DNA of 64,000 nucleotides from Anaerolineales bacterium (GTDB lineage: Bacteria; Chloroflexota; Anaerolineae; Anaerolineales; Villigracilaceae). How positions within the stretch are numbered: the stretch's first letter is position 1; every line of letters starts with the position of its first letter. Positions 9,064 to 16,651 of this stretch are shown here, one piece after another. The notes below the pieces were generated by a model. The model was not told where the DNA came from. It saw only the letters and a list, made by a program, of their open reading frames with translations, and did not search any database. The position numbers and the translations under genes were made by a program. The stretch spans positions 1-64,000 of the forward strand of contig CAKKRM010000240.1 of NCBI GenBank assembly GCA_919902735.1, given 5' to 3'.

Positions 9064-9954
9064 ATGACACTTCATGCCGTTCAGATACGCCCCGATGGAA
9101 ATATCCCCATCCCAAACATCGCCTCTTCTCTTGACGAGGTAACTGGTTCGCTTCCAAGTGGCTTTTACACCACCTTCAGCTCCCTCGCCCAAGGGACAAG
9201 AGTCCTCGGGTTGCAGGCGCACCTGGATAGGCTGTATCTCCCTGCGAAAGAACGAAAGCTGAAACCCGCCGTGGACGAGAATACGTTGCGCGAACGAATT
9301 GCAGAACTGGTGAAGGAAAACCTCCCGCACGAGTCCAGAGTCCGCTTGATTTTGACGAAGGAACGCGGCGAGATTTTTACCGCCATCCAGCCGTTCATAC
9401 CGCTGGCGAAAGAGATTTATGAAAATGGCGTGCATGTCATCACTTCCACTGTTGCAAGAAGCGACCCGCGCATCAAAGGCACAGACTTCATTGCCAAAAG
9501 CGCCGAGCAAAGGAAATTAGTCAGGGGCGATGTCTTTGAAATTCTGCTGACACATAACGGTAAAATCCTCGAAGGGATGACATCGAATTTTTACGCCATC
9601 GTTCATCCCGTCATTGCGACGAAGCAATCTCCAATCACCAGCCTCGATGCAGCTTTACCTCCCAAACCAGCAGCGACCCTCCTCACCGCCCAAAAAGAGA
9701 TTCTGCTGGGCGTCACGCGCCGCGCCGTGCTGAAGATCGCAAGAGGGCAGGGGCTGTCCATTGAATATCGTCCGCTGCGCGTGGGCGAAAAATTCGATGA
9801 AGCATTTCTCACATCCAGTTCGCGGGGGGTGGTGCCGATCATTTCGATTGACGAGTCGCTGGTGGGGCAGGGGCAGGTGGGGGCGTGGGCAAAAACTCTT
9901 TCGAAAGCGTATCAAGCTTACGTTTGGGAAAGAAGCGAGAAGATTGTTCGATAA
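9064..9954 (+). CDS. Class IV PLP-dependent aminotransferase family protein
   Basis: A 296-residue fold-type IV PLP enzyme, the family of branched-chain aminotransferases and aminodeoxychorismate lyase. The PLP lysine is expected in PRIKGTDFIAK, and the conserved glutamate/asparagine motif is GKILEGMTSNFY. C-terminal phosphate-binding residues are expected around ITRR-like GVTRRAV and the later LTSSSRGVVPI. Substrate cannot be decided. The annotated start is the ATG six bases after a TATAAT. Unusual: between SNFYAI and GVTRR the chain is about 18-20 residues longer than I expect for the family, and the extra stretch includes VIATKQSPIT, the translation of a genome-dispersed palindromic repeat (9609-9632) inserted in frame. 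Confidence 0.88.
   Translation: MTLHAVQIRPDGNIPIPNIASSLDEVTGSLPSGFYTTFSSLAQGTRVLGLQAHLDRLYLPAKERKLKPAVDENTLRERIAELVKENLPHESRVRLILTKERGEIFTAIQPFIPLAKEIYENGVHVITSTVARSDPRIKGTDFIAKSAEQRKLVRGDVFEILLTHNGKILEGMTSNFYAIVHPVIATKQSPITSLDAALPPKPAATLLTAQKEILLGVTRRAVLKIARGQGLSIEYRPLRVGEKFDEAFLTSSSRGVVPIISIDESLVGQGQVGAWAKTLSKAYQAYVWERSEKIVR
9609..9632. repeat. Palindromic repeat inserted in frame in a coding region
   Basis: CGTCATTGCGA joined to CGAAGCAATCT is a short form of the dispersed element at 4353-4501 and 11344-11384, lacking the internal part. It lies inside the aminotransferase gene and is read through as VIATKQS without a frameshift. Confidence 0.75.
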
Positions 9955-10027
9955 AACGAAGGTGAGCGCGTAACTTTTTCCTGCTAAAAACGACTACATA
10001 AATAAGACTTTCTTTAGAGGAGATTAT

Positions 10028-10234
10028 ATGGCTGGCGTTTCTGGCAAGGTATGTTTAAAGGGGAAGCTTCGGCAAGTGGATGCGTGTGACGAATGCGCGC
10101 CCGAATGTTCGCTTTTTGCAGACCCGTCTCTGGATGCGAGCCAGACCTATTCGGATATCGAAGAAGATCAAGACGCCGCGAAAGAAGGGGAATTGAAGAA
10201 AAGCACAAAGAAATTCGTTATGTTTATGTTGTGA
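10028..10234 (+). CDS. Small cysteine-containing hypothetical protein
   Basis: A 68-residue protein that I do not recognise. It starts MAGVSGKVCLKGK and has four cysteines (CLKGK, DACDECAPEC) that could bind a metal, then an acidic middle (SDIEEDQDAA) and a lysine-rich end. The start is supported by AGAGGAG seven bases before the ATG. It ends 10 bases before the stop of the convergent recombinase gene. No signal peptide or membrane segment is visible. Confidence 0.65.
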   Translation: MAGVSGKVCLKGKLRQVDACDECAPECSLFADPSLDASQTYSDIEEDQDAAKEGELKKSTKKFVMFML

Positions 10235-10244
10235 ACCAGCCCAT

Positions 10245-11267
10245 TTATTTTTGTTTTGACTTACCCTCAAAAATCTCATAATAGCCTTTGTCGAGTTCAT
10301 CATCTGATAAATGAGCGTATCTTTGCGTCACCTGGATGTTGCTATGGCGTGCGAGTTCCTGTGCAAGTTTGAGGTTGCCTGAGCCGCGCAAAACAGTGGT
10401 GACAAAATAATGGCGGAAGGAGTGGGGTGTGATCTTGCCGACAGATTCTTTTCCTAAAATTTGAGCCACGCGTTCCTTGACGATATTCCTTCCCGTTGTC
10501 GGCGTGATGGGTTTTATCTTTTTGCCTGCGCCTTTGTCGTGGCGGGCGAAGAGGGGCAGGGATGCCAGTTGTTTTCCCGACCCGCCATCAAGTTGAGCAC
10601 GAAGCGAGAGATAATCCTTGATGGCTTTTGTGCAGCGGGTGGAAAATCGCACCACGGCCTGTTTATCTCCTTTACCGATGATCACCGCGCGGCTTTCGTT
10701 CCAATCCACATCACCGCGGCGCAGATTGCAAGCCTCATGGACACGCAAGCCAGTATCGGCCAAAGTGAGCAAAAAGGCACGATCTCGGTATGCGCGTAAC
10801 CGAACATTGGGAAGCTCCTCGTCGCCAATAGGCACAGCCATGTTTTCGATGTTATTCACGTACTCCAAAATACGCTCAATATCCTCGGCAGGGAACTGGG
10901 GGAGGCGAATGCCAGGGCGGCGCGAACGCTGGCGTATAAGCACACGCACGCGGGACAAATTGATCTCCGTTAATCGTTCCGAATCCACGTATTCGTAAAA
11001 ACCTTTGACAGCCTGCAAATACAATTGCTCGGTGGTGGGAGAATAGGTTTTGAGATAGCCAGCCAATGGCGAGATCAGATCTTCTGTGAGTTTTTCAATG
11101 GGGGTGGATTGCGGGCTGAGATTTTTTTCCACAAGCACTTCCACAAAAACTTTGAGTGCGTTCTTATACGCAAGCATTGTATGAATGCTGCGAGAGAGCT
11201 TCACCGTGTCCAGATAGTTTCTTATTGCATCTGAGATCGTCACAGAGTTGGATTCGTTGGCTGTCAT
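10245..11267 (-). CDS. Tyrosine recombinase/integrase (XerC/D-like)
   Basis: A 340-residue tyrosine recombinase with an N-terminal SAM-like core-binding domain (about 1-110) and a C-terminal catalytic domain. Visible catalytic motifs are the first arginine in LADTGLRVHEAC (near 173), HSFRHYF (near 281), ELARHSNIQVTQ and the nucleophile in QRYAHLSDD (near 315). The ORF is open for 22 more codons upstream, but these overlap a consensus promoter; the ATG at 11267 lies at the predicted transcription start. The gene could serve chromosome dimer resolution or a mobile element; the accessory genes downstream of its promoter region favour the second, but no att sites were found. Confidence 0.9.
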   Translation of the reverse strand: MTANESNSVTISDAIRNYLDTVKLSRSIHTMLAYKNALKVFVEVLVEKNLSPQSTPIEKLTEDLISPLAGYLKTYSPTTEQLYLQAVKGFYEYVDSERLTEINLSRVRVLIRQRSRRPGIRLPQFPAEDIERILEYVNNIENMAVPIGDEELPNVRLRAYRDRAFLLTLADTGLRVHEACNLRRGDVDWNESRAVIIGKGDKQAVVRFSTRCTKAIKDYLSLRAQLDGGSGKQLASLPLFARHDKGAGKKIKPITPTTGRNIVKERVAQILGKESVGKITPHSFRHYFVTTVLRGSGNLKLAQELARHSNIQVTQRYAHLSDDELDKGYYEIFEGKSKQK

Positions 11268-11274
11268 AGGGATC

Positions 11275-11302
11275 ATTATACGAATATTCACAGTCCTGTC
11301 AA
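11275..11302 (-). promoter_or_regulatory. Consensus promoter of the recombinase (leaderless)
   Basis: On the minus strand TTGACA (11302-11297), a 16-bp spacer and TATAAT (11280-11275), both perfect. The ATG of the recombinase begins seven bases after the -10 box, so the transcript is predicted to start at or next to the start codon. Confidence 0.85.
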
Positions 11303-11343
11303 TGCTTTTGATAATAATACTTATCGAAATCAAAAGGTTATTT

Positions 11344-11384
11344 TGTCATTGTGAGGAGGGCAATCTTCCCGACGAAGCAATCCC
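11344..11384. repeat. Dispersed palindromic repeat, short copy
   Basis: GTCATTGTGAGGAGGGC followed by CCCGACGAAGCAATC, a diverged relative of the 149-bp element at 4353-4501. Confidence 0.7.
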
Positions 11385-11517
11385 CCACTTCTCTTTTGAC
11401 CATTGACAGCAGACCACAGACCACGCAAGCAAAAACGCTTCACATCCACGGGACGGTTGTTTTCATTCCGCCTTCATCATTCCTCATTCATCCATGCACT
11501 TCCCCCACCCTGCCCCA

Positions 11518-11546
11518 CTGACTATCCCCTCAAAAAGTTGTACAAT
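11518..11546 (+). promoter_or_regulatory. Candidate promoter with a leaderless 16-codon mini-ORF
   Basis: CTGACT, a 17-bp spacer and TACAAT (11541-11546). Six bases later an ATG (11553) opens a 16-codon reading frame (MKREAGIISGLSNSTN) ending at 11603, 13 bases before the zinc-ribbon gene. The geometry matches the leaderless promoters elsewhere in the window. The boxes are imperfect and the peptide has no recognised relative, so a leader-peptide role is speculative. Confidence 0.35.
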
Positions 11547-11616
11547 ATGCCCATGAAACGTGAAGCGGGAATCATCTCGGGTTTATCAAACTCAACAAAT
11601 TAACAGGGAGTATCTT

Positions 11617-11829
11617 ATGCCGCCTTTCGTAAATACAGAGTGCAAGAATTGCAACAAGCTCAACCGTTTTGACCTGGCTGAATTAAGAAAAGAAGATGGA
11701 AGCCTCGTTAAAGGTGTGCTGTATCGTGGTGAAGAAGATAATGAGGAAGTGTTCGAGAAAACCTGCCAGCATTGCGGCAGGAAGTTCAAGTTCACCGTGA
11801 AAGGCGGCGCAGATGGCGCGAAAAAGTAA
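11617..11829 (+). CDS. Small zinc-ribbon protein
   Basis: A 70-residue protein with two CxxC pairs, ECKNCNK near the start and TCQHCGRKF near the end, which would form one zinc ribbon. The rest is charged and soluble. The start ATG at 11617 has CAGGGAG nine bases upstream; an earlier in-frame GTG at 11560 has no such site. It overlaps the following membrane-protein gene by 17 bases, so the two are co-translated. Function unknown; it may be a small accessory of the membrane protein and the CHAT-STAND protein downstream. Confidence 0.75.
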   Translation: MPPFVNTECKNCNKLNRFDLAELRKEDGSLVKGVLYRGEEDNEEVFEKTCQHCGRKFKFTVKGGADGAKK

Positions 11830-12283
11830 ACCCACGCAAGAAGATGAGATTTTTGTAGAGTCCACTCCCCTATCGGCGGAGGATGAACGGCTGGATAAAT
11901 TATTCGACGAGATGGAGCAAGGCTCGCTGAAAACGCTGGAGGATGCGGCGAGGCAGATCATCACCCTGTCCACTGCACTGCTTGGCGCGTTCTTTGGGTT
12001 GATGGCGTTCAAGGATGCGCCGAGTTATTTGGGATTCTTTGAGATCAAATTGATTGGCGCGCTGGCGTTGATTAGCTTCATGGCGGCGTTGTTCTTTGCA
12101 TTGCAGGCGGTTTCACCAAAGCGATACGATTTCCCACGCGCGAGTTTGACGGCCAAGCGAAAAATTTTGGAAGAGATGCTGACGAATAAACATCAAGCCG
12201 TGAACATGGCCGCATGGATTTTCGGAGTCGGCGCGTTTTTGATGCTGGTCGCGGCGTTGGATATTTTGATTTTTAGGCTGTAA
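11813..12283 (+). CDS. Three-helix membrane protein of unknown function
   Basis: A 156-residue protein with a charged N-terminus of about 45 residues and three hydrophobic segments: IITLSTALLGAFFGLMAF, IGALALISFMAALFFALQA and AAWIFGVGAFLMLVAALDIL. No catalytic motif is seen. The start lies inside the zinc-ribbon gene. It precedes the CHAT-STAND-TPR gene by 73 bases and may anchor or execute the response of that protein; this is inferred from position only. Confidence 0.78.
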   Translation: MARKSKPTQEDEIFVESTPLSAEDERLDKLFDEMEQGSLKTLEDAARQIITLSTALLGAFFGLMAFKDAPSYLGFFEIKLIGALALISFMAALFFALQAVSPKRYDFPRASLTAKRKILEEMLTNKHQAVNMAAWIFGVGAFLMLVAALDILIFRL

Positions 12284-12293
12284 GATAAACCGT

Positions 12294-12338
12294 AGGACAA
12301 ACCTCTGGTTTGTCCTCCTCGCAAGTCGGAGACTTGCG
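12294..12338. repeat. Twin hairpins ahead of the CHAT gene
   Basis: Two perfect hairpins in tandem: AGGACAAACC/GGTTTGTCCT (12294-12316) and CGCAAGTC/GACTTGCG (12320-12338). They fill most of the 73-bp gap before the CHAT start and have no T-run, so they are more likely a mobile palindrome or an RNA-stability element than a terminator. Confidence 0.7.
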
Positions 12339-12356
12339 TTACGTTGAGGAATTTAT

Positions 12357-15300
12357 ATGCTCACCCTCCACCTCACCCTTACCAACCACAAAGTGACTGT
12401 TCGCGCCAACGGGAAGGAAAGCCACCAGTTTCCCCTGCTGGATTTGAGTCAATCCGAGCAGGAGTGGAAGGACTTTTACAAGAACCCGCGCGGATACGGT
12501 GAGAAGTTATTCAATGCGTTGTTCAGGGATGTAGCACTGGCTGAATTCAATACGCTATCCAAACAACCCGAGCGGACGATTGTGCTGGTGTTGGAATCGC
12601 CTGAATTAGATAGGGTGGCGTGGGAGTACGCGTACAACAAAGCCAAGGAAGAATATGTGGTGGAAGATTGCGCCTTCGTGCGCGCGTTGCCAGAGAAGGA
12701 TAGACCTGCAAATGGGCGGTTGAAGGCGGGCGTGGAGCGTGTTCCGTTATTATTTATTCCCGCTAACCCATTGATTGACCCAAGAGGCGAGCCGATGCGC
12801 GCGTTGGATGTGGAAGGCGAATGGCGGGAGATGAAACATCTCATCGAGAAAAGCAACGCGCCGTTCGACATGCTCGAGTTGAGACCCGCGACGCCCGAAG
12901 CGTTGCAAAGCGTGATGGCGAGATTCCAAAATGGGATGATCGCGCATTTCTCAGGTCACGGCGCGGCAACGAAAGATGGCGCGATCCTGTTATTTGAGCG
13001 CGAGAACGGGGCGTCGAATCCGCTGGAGGCGCGGGAGTTCGTGAGGGAGATCAAGGATAAGGCGTGGATCGGCTTCTTGAGCGCGTGCCAGTCCGCAGTC
13101 CCAGAACGAACCGAGTTTTCCAATTTGGCGCGGGAATTGGCGAAGGCGGGAGTCCCGTTTGCGTTGGGGATGCAGTTCAATCTCCCCGATCCGTTTGCGC
13201 CGAACATCAGCGGACAGTTCTACAACTATCTCGCGCATGGACACGCCGTCCCCGAGGCGGCGCGGCAGGCGTGGCGCGCGGTGAAGCGTGAGAATGAATT
13301 TTTCGTCGGCATGATCGCGCTGTACGCCGCGTACCCCGATGAAGTGGGAAAGTTGGGATGGCGCGGCTCGGGCGCGCAGACCGTGAGCCTGTTTCGTCCC
13401 GCCGACGTGAGCGACCTGCCCTCCCCTGCCAGCGGATTGATCGGACGCCAGCGCGAGTTGATGCGCATTGGCACGCGCCTGCTCGAAGATAAGAAACCGC
13501 TGACGGTTACACTGCACGGCGCGGGCGGGATCGGCAAGACCGCGTTGCTCTGGCAGGCGCTCCTGCGCTTCGCCCCATCCTTCGAGTTGACTCTCGCCAT
13601 CGGGCTGGATCCACTGCCCTCACTGGAAAGCGTGCTGGGACGGATCGAACGCTTTTTGGGTTTGCCTTCACCCTGCTCCAATGACACGAAGGAACGCGAA
13701 GCGTTGGTGCGGAACGCGCTGACGAGCAAGCGCACGTTGTTGGGCTTGGATAACTTTGAAACGCTCAACCATGCCTTGAACGATGACACTGCAAAAGCCA
13801 CTGCCAAAAGTTTATATGCCTTCTTCAAGAGTTTGCCCGCCGCAGGTGTAACCTTGTGCGTCACCAGCCGCGAGAAAACCAATCTGCCTGGCGAACACAT
13901 CGAAGAAATTTACGGTTTGGAAGATGCGATGGGCGGCGCGTTGTTTTATGAAAACGTCAGCACGCGCAAGGATGCCTTGAACGAAACAGGCTTGGAAAAA
14001 CTCAGTGCCGCCATTGGCGGACACCCGCTTGCCTTGCGCCTGCTCGCGCCGATCTTTGAAGAACAGGCGGGTTTATCGCTGGAACAGTTTATCGAAAAAC
14101 TGCAAACCTTCTTACCCAAAGCCAGCGATCAATGGACAGAAGAAGAACGTCACGCAAGTTTGGGAGCGTGCTTTGCCTTCTCGATGGATTATTTGCCGAA
14201 GAATGAGGAAGGTCAGAAACTGCAAATTGCTATTTCACGTTTGAGTGTATTCACCGCCTTCTTTGTTGATTTCACTGCCGCGCCTGTGTTAGAAAACCGC
14301 TTCCCTGAAAGCCAAGAAGAATTCAAACAAATGCTTCCCAAAGCAAATAACTTATTACACACTCTATGGGAACGTGGTTTACTTGAACGCACTACCATTC
14401 CATTGGGAGAAGAAAACTTTTATCTGTATCGCCTGCACCCCACGTTGGGATTCCTCGCCCAAGCCAAACTGACCAACGCCGAAATGGTTCAAGAAAATTT
14501 CTGGCAATCTATGAACAACTTGGCGCGTGCGGCGGAGGATGAAATCAACAAAAGCCCATTCATGGTGCAAATCGCCTCTCGCGCAATGCCTGACCTAATC
14601 TCTGCTTCCGAATCAAAAAACGATGCGGATACCGCACTCATGCAGTATCGAGTCAGTAAATTATTAGAGCAGTTTGGTTTATATGACGACTCGTTGCGGC
14701 TTCTTGGAAAATCGCGTAATACTTATAGTTTGCTAAGTCGACAAAGAGAAATGGCGATGACAATTCATGTGGCGGCAAATATTTATGTGACGCGTGGCGA
14801 CCTGGACGGAGCAATAAAGTTGTATGCGCAATCACAAGAAATTTATGAAAATCTAGGCGAACTGAAAGGTAAATCTATCATACTCCATGAAATGGCTGGA
14901 GTTTATGCCACACGTGGGGATTTGGACGAGGCAATGAGGTTGAATCAGCAGTCCCTTGAAATCAAGGAAGAACTCGGTGAACTTCAAGGCAAATCCGCCA
15001 CGCTACATAGCATGGCAGGAATCTATGTGACGCGCGGGGATTTGGACGAGGCAATGAAGTTGTATCAGCAGTCCCTTGAAATCAAGGAAAGAGTGGGCGA
15101 CCTGAAAAGCATGTCCGCTACGTTACACAACATGGCGAATATTTATGTCACACGCGGGGATTTGGACGAGGCAATGAAGTTGTATCAGCAGTCCCTTAAA
15201 ATCAAGGAAGGACTTGGCGATCTACAAGGTAAGTCTGCCACTCTCCACCAGATGGCAGTAACCTACGTGACGCGCGGGGATTTGAACAAGGCAATGAGGT

Positions 15301-15842
15301 TATATCAGCAGTCGCTTGAAATCAAGGAAAGACTGGGCGACCTGCAAGGTAAGGCTAATACACTTGCCATGATAGCACAAATTGATGCGAATCAAAGGAA
15401 ATATCGAGAATCATTGGAGAAACTTTTATCGGCAATGAGCACCGCACAAAAAATTGGCGCAAAACTAAGTACGCAGGATTTTGCTGACAATATGAAAGTT
15501 TTACAATCCATGATGGGGTTCGATAAATTTGAAATTATTTGGAAAGAATTAACAACACAAGCATTACCCGAATGGCTATCCCAATCTCCCCAACAAGAGC
15601 AAGGCATGACCGCCGAGCAGTTCATCGCGGGTGCGATTCAATCTGCAAGGGAGAAGCGCCCCGAGGCGGAGGAGTACTTCAAGTCCGCGCAGAAGATGGC
15701 GGCGGATTCGAGCGTCCCTGCGGAGATGCGCGAGTTGGGGAGGGTGCTGCAACGAATCATGATCGGCGATAGGTACGTGGATCTCTCGTCCCTGCCGAGG
15801 GAGTGGGTGGAGATAATACAAAGGATGAAGGATGAAGGATGA
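12357..15842 (+). CDS. CHAT protease - STAND NTPase - TPR protein
   Basis: A 1161-residue multidomain protein. The N-terminal third is a CHAT (caspase-like) protease with its histidine in HFSGHGAA (near 198) and its cysteine in GFLSACQSAV (near 243). Next comes a STAND/NB-ARC-like NTPase with the P-loop GAGGIGKT (near 386) and a probable Walker B LLGLDNFE. The C-terminal third has five tetratricopeptide repeats of exactly 40 residues (about 802-1001) plus further helices. This is the layout of bacterial signal-activated NTPases: TPRs sense, the NTPase oligomerises and the protease cuts a target. Such proteins take part in programmed cell death and phage defence; here that is inference. Start: ATG preceded by TTGAGGA. 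The C-terminus ends in GGATGAA heptamers read as codons (KDEG). Confidence 0.9.
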   Translation: MLTLHLTLTNHKVTVRANGKESHQFPLLDLSQSEQEWKDFYKNPRGYGEKLFNALFRDVALAEFNTLSKQPERTIVLVLESPELDRVAWEYAYNKAKEEYVVEDCAFVRALPEKDRPANGRLKAGVERVPLLFIPANPLIDPRGEPMRALDVEGEWREMKHLIEKSNAPFDMLELRPATPEALQSVMARFQNGMIAHFSGHGAATKDGAILLFERENGASNPLEAREFVREIKDKAWIGFLSACQSAVPERTEFSNLARELAKAGVPFALGMQFNLPDPFAPNISGQFYNYLAHGHAVPEAARQAWRAVKRENEFFVGMIALYAAYPDEVGKLGWRGSGAQTVSLFRPADVSDLPSPASGLIGRQRELMRIGTRLLEDKKPLTVTLHGAGGIGKTALLWQALLRFAPSFELTLAIGLDPLPSLESVLGRIERFLGLPSPCSNDTKEREALVRNALTSKRTLLGLDNFETLNHALNDDTAKATAKSLYAFFKSLPAAGVTLCVTSREKTNLPGEHIEEIYGLEDAMGGALFYENVSTRKDALNETGLEKLSAAIGGHPLALRLLAPIFEEQAGLSLEQFIEKLQTFLPKASDQWTEEERHASLGACFAFSMDYLPKNEEGQKLQIAISRLSVFTAFFVDFTAAPVLENRFPESQEEFKQMLPKANNLLHTLWERGLLERTTIPLGEENFYLYRLHPTLGFLAQAKLTNAEMVQENFWQSMNNLARAAEDEINKSPFMVQIASRAMPDLISASESKNDADTALMQYRVSKLLEQFGLYDDSLRLLGKSRNTYSLLSRQREMAMTIHVAANIYVTRGDLDGAIKLYAQSQEIYENLGELKGKSIILHEMAGVYATRGDLDEAMRLNQQSLEIKEELGELQGKSATLHSMAGIYVTRGDLDEAMKLYQQSLEIKERVGDLKSMSATLHNMANIYVTRGDLDEAMKLYQQSLKIKEGLGDLQGKSATLHQMAVTYVTRGDLNKAMRLYQQSLEIKERLGDLQGKANTLAMIAQIDANQRKYRESLEKLLSAMSTAQKIGAKLSTQDFADNMKVLQSMMGFDKFEIIWKELTTQALPEWLSQSPQQEQGMTAEQFIAGAIQSAREKRPEAEEYFKSAQKMAADSSVPAEMRELGRVLQRIMIGDRYVDLSSLPREWVEIIQRMKDEG
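14761..15360 (+). repeat. Five 120-bp tandem units encoding TPRs
   Basis: Five in-phase units of exactly 120 bases inside the CHAT gene. The best conserved part, coding for TRGDLDEAMKLYQQSLEIKE, is nearly identical at DNA level between units 2-5, which indicates recent duplication or gene conversion. Confidence 0.9.
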
Positions 15843-15900
15843 AGGCTTGCCCTCCCGAAGGACATCGGGACGATGTGAGCGAAGTCGAAAGGATGAAGTT
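15843..15900. repeat. Dispersed repeat fragment with heptamers
   Basis: Directly after the CHAT stop the sequence reads TCCCGAAGGACATCGGGA (a hairpin), then GAGCGAAGTCGAAAGGATGAAG, ending in another GGATGAA unit. It is noncoding. A TATAAT lies nearby (15910-15915) 18 bases before the HEPN start, but without a good -35 box. Confidence 0.5.
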
Positions 15901-15933
15901 TGAGTAGAGTATAATTTAGGCAGGCTTGTATCC

Positions 15934-16326
15934 ATGCGCAAAGATACGAAAAACTGGATTGCCCTTACAGATTATGACATTGATACTGCCCGTCACATGC
16001 TGGCGACAGGACGGTATCTTTATGTGATCTTTCTCTGTCACCTGTCGCTGGAGAAGATACTCAAAGCGCACGTAGCCGAAGTCACACAGACTCTGCCAAT
16101 CAAGACGCATGATTTGATCTATCTGGTCAAGAAATGCGAGCTGGAAATTCCTGAAACTTACCTCGATTTCATCGGCAAAATCAACACCGCAAGCATCCCC
16201 ACCCGTTACCCCGATGACTTACAACGTTCCTTGAAGGAATATCCCGAACCCGTTGCCCGTGATTATCTGGAACAAACGGAAAAGATACTTCAATGGCTAA
16301 AACAACACCCGAACTTAAACAAATAA
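15934..16326 (+). CDS. HEPN-domain protein of a HEPN/MNT pair
   Basis: A 130-residue HEPN protein. Typical blocks are WIALTDYDIDTARHML at the start, FLCHLSLEKILKAHV, THDLIYLVKKC and the late TRYPDD. It overlaps the next gene, a minimal nucleotidyltransferase, by 34 bases; HEPN with MNT is a common type VII toxin-antitoxin arrangement in which the HEPN protein is the toxin. I do not see the RX4-6H ribonuclease motif clearly, so nuclease activity is not assured and the protein could be a non-catalytic member. It lies between the CHAT gene and a decayed copy of the CHAT tail. Confidence 0.85.
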   Translation: MRKDTKNWIALTDYDIDTARHMLATGRYLYVIFLCHLSLEKILKAHVAEVTQTLPIKTHDLIYLVKKCELEIPETYLDFIGKINTASIPTRYPDDLQRSLKEYPEPVARDYLEQTEKILQWLKQHPNLNK

Positions 16327-16619
16327 TCAAGCGATTTCGCACCCAACTGGAGAAAATGGGGATTCATCCAGAACGGATCATGTTGTATGGCTCACAAGCC
16401 ACTGGCGCTGCGCGTGAAGGCAGCGATATTGACCTGATCGTGATATCGGGTGATTGGAAAAAATATAATTATCGCGAAAGATTGGAACTGCTGGGCATTG
16501 CATCCGCAAGAATTTTAGAACCTGTTCAGGCACAAGGATTTACCCCGAGTGAAGTTAAGCTAAAGAAGGTAATGCCTTTTTGGGAACAAGTAATAAAAGA
16601 ACAAGCAATTGCAGTCTAA
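16293..16619 (+). CDS. Minimal nucleotidyltransferase (MNT) antitoxin
   Basis: A 108-residue protein of the DNA polymerase beta superfamily with the diagnostic GSQATGAAREGSDIDLIV motif (GSx10DxD), near residues 30-47. Such proteins AMPylate or otherwise silence their HEPN partner. It starts inside the HEPN gene and ends at a strong terminator. Confidence 0.88.
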   Translation: MAKTTPELKQIIKRFRTQLEKMGIHPERIMLYGSQATGAAREGSDIDLIVISGDWKKYNYRERLELLGIASARILEPVQAQGFTPSEVKLKKVMPFWEQVIKEQAIAV

Positions 16620-16649
16620 ATCGGAGTCGAAAGGCTCCGATTTTATTTT
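16619..16649 (+). terminator. Terminator of the HEPN-MNT pair
   Basis: A ten-base-pair stem AATCGGAGTC / GGCTCCGATT (one G-T pair) with a GAAA loop, then TTATTTT. It begins at the last base of the MNT stop codon. Confidence 0.85.
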
Positions 16650-16651
16650 AG

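Larger units (their letters stand above)
11268..11616. other. 349-bp intergenic region between divergent transcripts
   Basis: It holds the recombinase promoter, one dispersed palindromic repeat (11344-11384), a CATTCATCC-type heptamer trace near 11485-11492, and a candidate promoter plus 16-codon mini-ORF ahead of the zinc-ribbon gene. Nothing else was recognised. Confidence 0.6.

Noticed and set aside
8980-9510. Upstream extension of the 814-residue protein to a 991-residue ORF
   Set aside because: It runs through the divergent promoter and the antisense of the aminotransferase gene; the ATG at 8979 gives a clean start.
14761-15360. Regular repeats suggesting a CRISPR array
   Set aside because: The 120-base period is in frame and encodes TPRs; there are no short repeats with unique spacers and no cas genes.
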